This document shows, piece by piece, positions 7,037-11,751 of a DNA stretch of 11,751 nt. Position numbers and translations under genes: made by a program. Below the pieces are notes generated by a model. The model had not been told where the DNA came from. It saw nothing but the letters and a program-made list of their open reading frames with translations, and did not search any database. Source of the stretch: Cellvibrionales bacterium UBA1969 (GTDB lineage: Bacteria > Pseudomonadota > Gammaproteobacteria > Pseudomonadales > UBA7434); assembly GCA_002339085.1 (NCBI GenBank), contig DDDX01000038.1, positions 671 through 12,421 of the forward strand, in the 5' to 3' direction. Each line of letters opens with the position of its first letter. Position 1 is the first letter of the stretch.

Positions 7037-10000
7037 TCAATACATCTTCCAAGAAAAGCCTAAGCTCGTAGAAATACCAACCTCATATTTATCGTATGGC
7101 ATGCCATTACTCGAGCGTATGACCTTCTCTTCATCAAGAAGATTTCTAATTTTCCAAGAAAATACAAGTTCATGACGGTCTATATTAAAGTATTTTTGCA
7201 AATTAAAATCTAAACTTTTAAAGGGGTCTTCATAAAGCTCTCCTTCGCCATTTCCTCCTGGCACATCTAAATTTGCAAATAATCGCTTAGAAAATGTATT
7301 AAAAGCTAGCGACAAAGTAGTATCTTCAGACTCATAAACTATCTGTAAATTATATAATTCTTCAGAAAGACCACTCATGGGTCGACCTTGACGCTGGCCT
7401 CGACTTAATAAATCCTCATTAAGAGTTACTTCAGAAGAAATATTGGTGGCATTTGCAGTTAGAAACCAAAAATCTCCAATGTATTTTCTGATTTCAAATT
7501 CAAAACCATCGTTAGCTGCATTAGGGATATTTGTCCATGTAAAAAGAGAATCTTGATCACCTTGATCGGTTTCTTGTAGTTCTATCGCATTATTAATTTC
7601 CTTATCGAAATAGCTTATGCTCATATAATCATTTTCACCAAAATAGAGCTCATATCGAATATCCTTACTTCTTATGTAGGCTGTTTGTAAATCAGGATTA
7701 CCTACGTATTCACGACCATCTAATGCACTGTAGGTCTGGACAGCTGCTAATTCTCGCATTAGGGGTCTATTGATAGATTCACTGAATGCTGCCCGAATTT
7801 GCATATCAAAATAGTAGTCTTCACCAAATATATTTATGAGAACATCATCAAAAGGTAGTGTCATTGAAAAAGCAGGCAAATACGCATTAACCTCGTTATT
7901 TATGTTCCCCAGTGTAATCGATTGAATAGACTTTTCTTGTCTATATCCGGTGTGGATCCTTAACCCACTTGGGAGAGCTAAATCAAAAGCAAGGTAATGG
8001 GCGCTTATGCCAAGGGCTCCATCATATGAATCAGGAGAGCCATCGACATATCCTTCCCTGAAAGAAATTGCTCCAACACCAGTATCTGCTACAGCGCTGG
8101 ATCTCCCCTGAATGGATGTTGCCATAAAACATTCATCTGTTTGACCAACATAATTCTCATGAACAGCAGCTGACGATTCAGCCGGAATTCCATTAACTTG
8201 GCAATTTGATGAATCCAGTAATTCTTCAATTGGTCTAAAAAGATAGGGATGATAAATATCTCTTATATAGGGCACAACATTAGAACTTTCTATTAGTTGC
8301 TCTTCTACAAGCACGAATCCATTAGGCAATGAAACCTCAGGTACGTAGTTGTCGTCTTTTGGAATAATTAAGCTATCTAACTCATAGGTAAATCTATTGT
8401 AGTTATAAACTCTAGTCTCATTAGAATCCAGGTATCCAAACTTAACATCAATAGATTCAAATATATTATTGGGGTAAAAATGCCAGACAAAATCAATCCC
8501 TTTTTCTTCAGTAACCCCATTAAGTGAAATATACTCACGAACCGGTTGACCATCCTCAAGTGACATATAGCTGGAAAGAGGCGTATTTCCTAGCGGGTCA
8601 TATGGAATATCTGTAGGAGGTATTAAATTAATACTTCCGGGCCATATTGTTGAAACTACATTACTTCCATCATAAATCCCTCTCGAAATACCACCATTTT
8701 GGTAAGTTGAGTGTCTTCTTCCATTAAGCCCAAACCTTTCCAGACGATTCCCTTCTTCATCTTCAGTCCATAGGTCATCTTCAACGGTTCTATAAGTTCT
8801 TTGATCAGGGGTATTCATACCTGCATCAATATCAGACCATCGCCATGAGACATCAAGATTTTCAAATATTGATTCACCGCTTATTTGAAAGAAGCTTAAT
8901 TCATTTTCTGTCCAAGAAAGACGGTGGTCTCGCCACAATTGCCTATCGGAATTCGTTCGCCGTCTAAGATTTATAGAAGCCTCATCGTTCGTTAGTTTTG
9001 TCCTTAATTTTGTGACCTTTACAATATGATTATCTTCAATTTCCCAACCAAGTGTTATAAGTTGATTAAATCGAATAGTATTAACGGTTCGGTTTAGTTC
9101 TGCAGGTGTAAATCCATAAGTACTTAGCAAATTTCCATTATCAAGCACTGATGCATGTCTTAAATCATGCTCACTATCAGATAGGTTGTTTTCGCTTATT
9201 AAATTGTTAGCAGAATGCCTAGTCCTTTGGATTGTGGAATTTCTAGTTTTATTATCAAGAGAAAGACGTAAAGTCGCTCCAAAGTTATAATTATCAAAAG
9301 ACCAACGATTGCCAGCACCGAGGGATAAAGATAGATCGTATGGATTACTTCTTGTCTTTATATCGAACGTATTATTAAAACTAAGCCTTGCTAAATCTTG
9401 CTCTTGGACACTTGGAACAGTGAGATCGTTGGTTGGCACTCCAAAGACGTTGGGATAGTAGTCGATTAACGAGGCAACAGGTCCTGGCATTGATCTTGTA
9501 CCGTCATCAGATCCACGCCAATCGTTACTGCCACCCTCGTAGGTATAACCGTCTTCATTGGTAGAAAAATTGTTATAACCCGCACTGGCTTTAATAGAAA
9601 AAAATCCTTCATCAGGAATAGCAGAAGAACGGATATCAACAATACCCCCAGAAAACTCAGCACCGTAATTCGGAGAATATGTTTTTTGTACTAACAGATT
9701 TTGGATAATGGATGTTCCAAAAATATCAAGAGGAACCGATCGCTGCATCGGAATGGGGCTAGGAATAGCTGTGCCGTTAAAATAAGTTGAAGAATAGCGT
9801 TCTCCCAGACCTCTTACATAAATAAATTTGCCATCGACTAAACTTAAACCAGGAAGTCGCTTTAAGGAGTCCCCAACATTGCTGTCGCCTGCAATACTGA
9901 TATCCTCTGCATCCAAAATATCTGAAACTTCAGCGGTCTGAAGCTTTTCATCAGGAATATAGTCAACTGTAACGATGATTTCTTCAATGGGTTGAGCAAA

Positions 10001-10069
10001 CGCAGCAGGCAAAAACAACAAAAAAATGACATGGCCTAATCGGTAAAACAGATTAGTTGATTTCTTCAT
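7037..10069 (-). CDS. TonB-dependent outer-membrane receptor, Pho-controlled, ligand unknown
   Basis: A 22-stranded outer-membrane barrel of this family takes up a scarce ligand using energy from TonB-ExbBD. The 1010 residues include a signal peptide (1-25, cleavage at AFA/QP) and a TonB-box-like stretch right after it (EEIIVTV, about 29-35). The plug domain spans about 55-150: GDSLKRLPGL, then FIYVRGLGERYSSTYFNGT, then GAEFSGGIVDI. A long beta-barrel then runs to the end. The C-terminus ends in Tyr (SLGFSWKMY), an aromatic residue as expected for barrel insertion. AGAGA just before the ATG at 10069 serves as ribosome site. It is bigger than classic siderophore receptors and lacks an N-terminal signalling or carboxypeptidase-like domain. 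Four Pho half-sites upstream predict phosphate-starvation induction. The gene looks more AT-rich than its neighbours, which may point to a separate origin. The substrate is unknown; an organic phosphorus compound is the contextual guess. Confidence 0.95.
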   Translation of the reverse strand: MKKSTNLFYRLGHVIFLLFLPAAFAQPIEEIIVTVDYIPDEKLQTAEVSDILDAEDISIAGDSNVGDSLKRLPGLSLVDGKFIYVRGLGERYSSTYFNGTAIPSPIPMQRSVPLDIFGTSIIQNLLVQKTYSPNYGAEFSGGIVDIRSSAIPDEGFFSIKASAGYNNFSTNEDGYTYEGGSNDWRGSDDGTRSMPGPVASLIDYYPNVFGVPTNDLTVPSVQEQDLARLSFNNTFDIKTRSNPYDLSLSLGAGNRWSFDNYNFGATLRLSLDNKTRNSTIQRTRHSANNLISENNLSDSEHDLRHASVLDNGNLLSTYGFTPAELNRTVNTIRFNQLITLGWEIEDNHIVKVTKLRTKLTNDEASINLRRRTNSDRQLWRDHRLSWTENELSFFQISGESIFENLDVSWRWSDIDAGMNTPDQRTYRTVEDDLWTEDEEGNRLERFGLNGRRHSTYQNGGISRGIYDGSNVVSTIWPGSINLIPPTDIPYDPLGNTPLSSYMSLEDGQPVREYISLNGVTEEKGIDFVWHFYPNNIFESIDVKFGYLDSNETRVYNYNRFTYELDSLIIPKDDNYVPEVSLPNGFVLVEEQLIESSNVVPYIRDIYHPYLFRPIEELLDSSNCQVNGIPAESSAAVHENYVGQTDECFMATSIQGRSSAVADTGVGAISFREGYVDGSPDSYDGALGISAHYLAFDLALPSGLRIHTGYRQEKSIQSITLGNINNEVNAYLPAFSMTLPFDDVLINIFGEDYYFDMQIRAAFSESINRPLMRELAAVQTYSALDGREYVGNPDLQTAYIRSKDIRYELYFGENDYMSISYFDKEINNAIELQETDQGDQDSLFTWTNIPNAANDGFEFEIRKYIGDFWFLTANATNISSEVTLNEDLLSRGQRQGRPMSGLSEELYNLQIVYESEDTTLSLAFNTFSKRLFANLDVPGGNGEGELYEDPFKSLDFNLQKYFNIDRHELVFSWKIRNLLDEEKVIRSSNGMPYDKYEVGISTSLGFSWKMY

Positions 10070-10114
10070 AATATTCTCTTAAAGGTGTGGCTCGCGAAAT
10101 AAGCATGTGCATCT

Positions 10115-10169
10115 ACAATAAGGATATGCTGTCACTAAAATATGACAATAGGGTTACAAAAAAATGACA
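10115..10169 (-). promoter_or_regulatory. Double Pho box and -10 of the TonB receptor gene
   Basis: On the minus strand four 7-mers follow one another at exact 11-bp steps: TGTCATT (10163-10169), TGTAACC (10152-10158), TGTCATA (10141-10147) and AGTGACA (10130-10136). This equals two adjoining Pho boxes, enough for two PhoB dimers. TATTGT (10115-10120) begins 9 nt after the last half-site and is a plausible -10. Expected transcript start near 10108, leader about 39 nt. Confidence 0.83.
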
Positions 10170-10247
10170 TGGCGCAACCTGATGTCTTTTTTGTTATAAC
10201 TACCATTTAAAAAACATTTTTAGTCTCGAATAACTTGATGATTATAA

Positions 10248-10291
10248 AGTCACAGTTTTGTCATATTTATGACATAAAGTATTTATTAAAT
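10248..10291 (+). promoter_or_regulatory. Pho box array and -10 of the oxygenase pair
   Basis: On the plus strand three 7-mers stand at exact 11-bp steps: AGTCACA (10248-10254), TGTCATA (10259-10265) and TGACATA (10270-10276). The middle one is a perfect consensus half-site. TTAAAT (10286-10291) starts 9 nt after the last half-site and is the best -10 candidate; the surroundings are very AT-rich, so TATTAA two bases upstream is an alternative. The start would lie near 10298, leaving only about 11 nt before the ATG at 10309, just enough for the AGAG ribosome site at 10300-10303. Confidence 0.78.
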
Positions 10292-10308
10292 AAATCCACA
10301 GAGTAGCC

Positions 10309-10992
10309 ATGCAAACACATCAACTATTTCCTCTATCTGTCGCTCAAGATAGGATTATTATTAGTGAAGAAGAGCGATCACTTCTTGCTAACACCATCAA
10401 TGATATGAGGAAGTCTGCTCCGCAGGATAATCAGCAGAGTGCTTGGACAGGTGATACTCAGGGTCATGAATTTATATTTAGTGACCCTTTATTTCACAAT
10501 ATTGCTGATAAAATTTCTGAAAAAATAAAAGCATACCTCGATGTGCTTTCAATCGATGTTAGTTTGTTAGATCTTTATTACCAACGTTCTTGGGCAACTT
10601 TCAGTCAGAATCAACAGCGTATAGCTTTTCATTCACATGCTCAGTCAAATATCAGCTTCGCCTATTATCTTGTCAAGCCGCCAAACTCGGGGGGGATAAT
10701 TTTTAATGGCCAACAGTTACAAAATGAAGTTGCAAATGATATTTTTAATCAAGATAAGCATCAATGCAGCCTCATTAAAAGCTATAACGCTCACAACGCT
10801 AAGCAGGTAATACTCGATGCTGAGCAGGATTCCATCATCATTTTTCCATCAAAAGCATCTCATGCCACAGCGGCAAATCAATCGGGTAAAACAAGAATAT
10901 CGCTTTCAGGAGATGTCACATTAATGCTTAAAAATAGTGAAGGATTTGAGCATTTAATGCCCTCATTTAAGCAATGGCAAGCATTGAGATAG
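10309..10992 (+). CDS. Putative 2OG-Fe(II) oxygenase, TIGR02466-like
   Basis: Predicted cytoplasmic 227-residue protein with no signal peptide or membrane helix. It resembles the uncharacterised oxygenase family TIGR02466/2OG-FeII_Oxy_5: a small N-terminal part, then a double-stranded beta-helix core beginning around SWATFSQNQQRIAFHSHAQSN, with the family pattern (H-x-H, then S-x-x-YYL, then GGIIF). H108 and H110 are the likely first metal ligands, so the usual HxD/E is HxH here. The distal His is H185 in IIIFPSKASHATAAN and the 2-oxoglutarate Arg is probably R196 in KTRISLSGD. Members of this family often lie near TonB receptors in marine and soil proteobacteria, which agrees with the divergent receptor gene. 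It is first in a two-gene unit behind a Pho box. Whether it hydroxylates a small molecule or a protein is unknown. Family call good, function open. Confidence 0.82.
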   Translation: MQTHQLFPLSVAQDRIIISEEERSLLANTINDMRKSAPQDNQQSAWTGDTQGHEFIFSDPLFHNIADKISEKIKAYLDVLSIDVSLLDLYYQRSWATFSQNQQRIAFHSHAQSNISFAYYLVKPPNSGGIIFNGQQLQNEVANDIFNQDKHQCSLIKSYNAHNAKQVILDAEQDSIIIFPSKASHATAANQSGKTRISLSGDVTLMLKNSEGFEHLMPSFKQWQALR

Positions 10993-10994
10993 AT

Positions 10995-11546
10995 ATGTTT
11001 ATTCAAGACGATTTCTGTCCAGATGAGAAAATACTAGACAAACTCAGTGATATACGCGTCTGGGAATCATTACAGGGTAAGAGTTGCTGGTGGGAAGGTT
11101 GGTGGGCTCAAGAGCCGCGTAACATCTGGGAATACATTATTCAAATGATCTGGTCATCAAGAGGAGCTGAAAGTAATATTGCAGGTTTTGAATACTGGTG
11201 CAATATTTTGGATGCGGATAATCAAGCGGTCAATCACCTTGGCTGGCATATTGATAAAGATGAAAAGTTAAAACAAGAAACGGGTGAAAATGTTTGCCCA
11301 ATCGCTGGGACAATCTTTTATGGATACCCACATAATATATCAGGTGGATTTTTAGAAATTGCCACCGAGCCAACATTTACTGACAGTGAAAGGATATCTG
11401 CTAAGTATAATCGTGTAATTATTATGGATGTAAGCAAACAACACAGAGTCTCTAGAATTTATCGAGGAATACGCGTTGGCTTGCAAATCAATCTATGGAA
11501 AATAAAACCAACTTTATTCGCTGATAGCGACACCGCTGCCCACTAA
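10995..11546 (+). CDS. Second putative 2OG-Fe(II) oxygenase, prolyl-hydroxylase-like core
   Basis: With the ATG at 10995 the product has 183 residues (MFIQDDFCPDE). I prefer this start over the in-frame ATG at 10974 because GAG lies 6 nt upstream and the first strand begins here; the earlier start would overlap the previous gene by 19 nt. Either way the genes are practically contiguous, pointing to translational coupling. The facial triad is visible: H85-x-D87 in LGWHIDKDE, distal H150 in SKQHRVSRI, and a 2-oxoglutarate Arg about ten residues later (R160 in GIRVGLQINLW). PIAGTIFYGYPHNISGGFLEI matches the strand after the HxD motif in this superfamily. A Trp-rich segment lies at about residues 23-53 (WW, WW, W, W). 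It shows no obvious sequence similarity to the first oxygenase beyond the fold motifs. Substrate unknown. The gene ends 18 bp from the convergent phoB stop. Confidence 0.75.
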   Translation: MFIQDDFCPDEKILDKLSDIRVWESLQGKSCWWEGWWAQEPRNIWEYIIQMIWSSRGAESNIAGFEYWCNILDADNQAVNHLGWHIDKDEKLKQETGENVCPIAGTIFYGYPHNISGGFLEIATEPTFTDSERISAKYNRVIIMDVSKQHRVSRIYRGIRVGLQINLWKIKPTLFADSDTAAH

Positions 11547-11564
11547 ATTTATTAATTTTACTAC

Positions 11565-11751
11565 CTAGGCAACCTTAGAAGAAAATCGATAACCTGATCC
11601 ACGCACGGTCTGAACAAAAAGACTAGGATCATCGCTATTACTTGATGCATGCTTTGGTTTTAGAAGCTTTCTTAGTCTTCTAATGTGAACGTCAATTGTC
11701 CTTTCTTCAATAAAAACATTACCACCCCAAACCTGATCCAGGATATGACCA
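11565..11751 (-). CDS. phoB: PhoB, phosphate-regulon response regulator (C-terminal 61 residues only)
   Basis: Partial gene entering from the right edge. I read the minus strand as GHILDQVWGG, then NVFIEERTIDVHIRRLRKLL, ending in QTVRGSGYRFSSKVA and a TAG stop at 11565-11567. This is the winged-helix DNA-binding end of an OmpR/PhoB-type regulator. The RTIDVHIRRLRK recognition helix and the VRGxGYRF wing match PhoB closely, and context with phoR and pst supports that member over other OmpR-family regulators. PhoB binds the 11-bp-spaced TGTCAYA sites described above. Compared with E. coli PhoB the loop before the wing (about residues 33-44 of the visible part, KHASSNSDDPSL) looks a little longer. 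It is convergent with the second oxygenase gene; no clear terminator hairpin lies in the 18-bp gap. Confidence 0.9.
   Translation of the reverse strand, partial: GHILDQVWGGNVFIEERTIDVHIRRLRKLLKPKHASSNSDDPSLFVQTVRGSGYRFSSKVA

Noticed and set aside
11547..11564. Possible shared terminator between the second oxygenase and phoB
   Set aside because: The gap is only AT-rich; I see no stem of useful length.
5183..11564. Mobile-element origin of the inserted block
   Set aside because: No transposase, integrase, tRNA, or clear flanking direct or inverted repeats were found at its edges, so gain by transposition is not supported by what is visible.

Overview
The window looks like chromosomal DNA of a gammaproteobacterium, probably marine. 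The evidence is an outer-membrane TonB-dependent receptor with an Asp/Asn-rich barrel, the long forms of PstC and PstA with large N-terminal extensions, PhoB/PhoR of the proteobacterial type, and a moderately AT-rich composition. The genus cannot be fixed from the sequence alone.

Layout. Positions 1-3689 on the minus strand hold the high-affinity phosphate transporter in the order pstS, pstC, pstA; pstA runs off the left edge. phoR, the sensor histidine kinase of the phosphate-starvation system, follows at 3857-5182, also on minus. The 3' end of phoB, the partner response regulator, lies at the far right edge (11565-11751, minus). These two genes usually sit side by side in one operon. Here about 6.4 kb separates them, holding four other genes: a secreted beta-helix-like protein with a C-terminal anchor/sorting signal (5342-6805, minus), a 1010-residue TonB-dependent receptor (7037-10069, minus), and a divergent pair of 2-oxoglutarate/Fe(II) oxygenase-like genes (10309-10992 and 10995-11546, plus).

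Regulation ties the parts together. I can read Pho boxes (PhoB sites made of TGTCAYA-like 7-mers every 11 bp) in front of pstS, the beta-helix gene, the receptor gene and the oxygenase pair. In all four a plausible -10 hexamer starts exactly 9 nt after the last 7-mer. The divergent receptor/oxygenase region carries four half-sites facing one way and three facing the other. phoR has no visible Pho box but has a sigma70-like promoter of its own.

Working model (inference): under phosphate starvation PhoR~PhoB switches on Pst and, with it, an accessory surface module. The receptor would import a scarce, probably phosphorus-containing ligand, the beta-helix protein would bind or process it at the surface, and the two cytoplasmic oxygenases would oxidise the ligand or modify a partner protein. 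The ligand and the oxygenase substrates cannot be told from the sequence. No tRNA, rRNA, CRISPR array, insertion sequence or transposase was seen, and no stretch longer than 300 bases lacks a gene.
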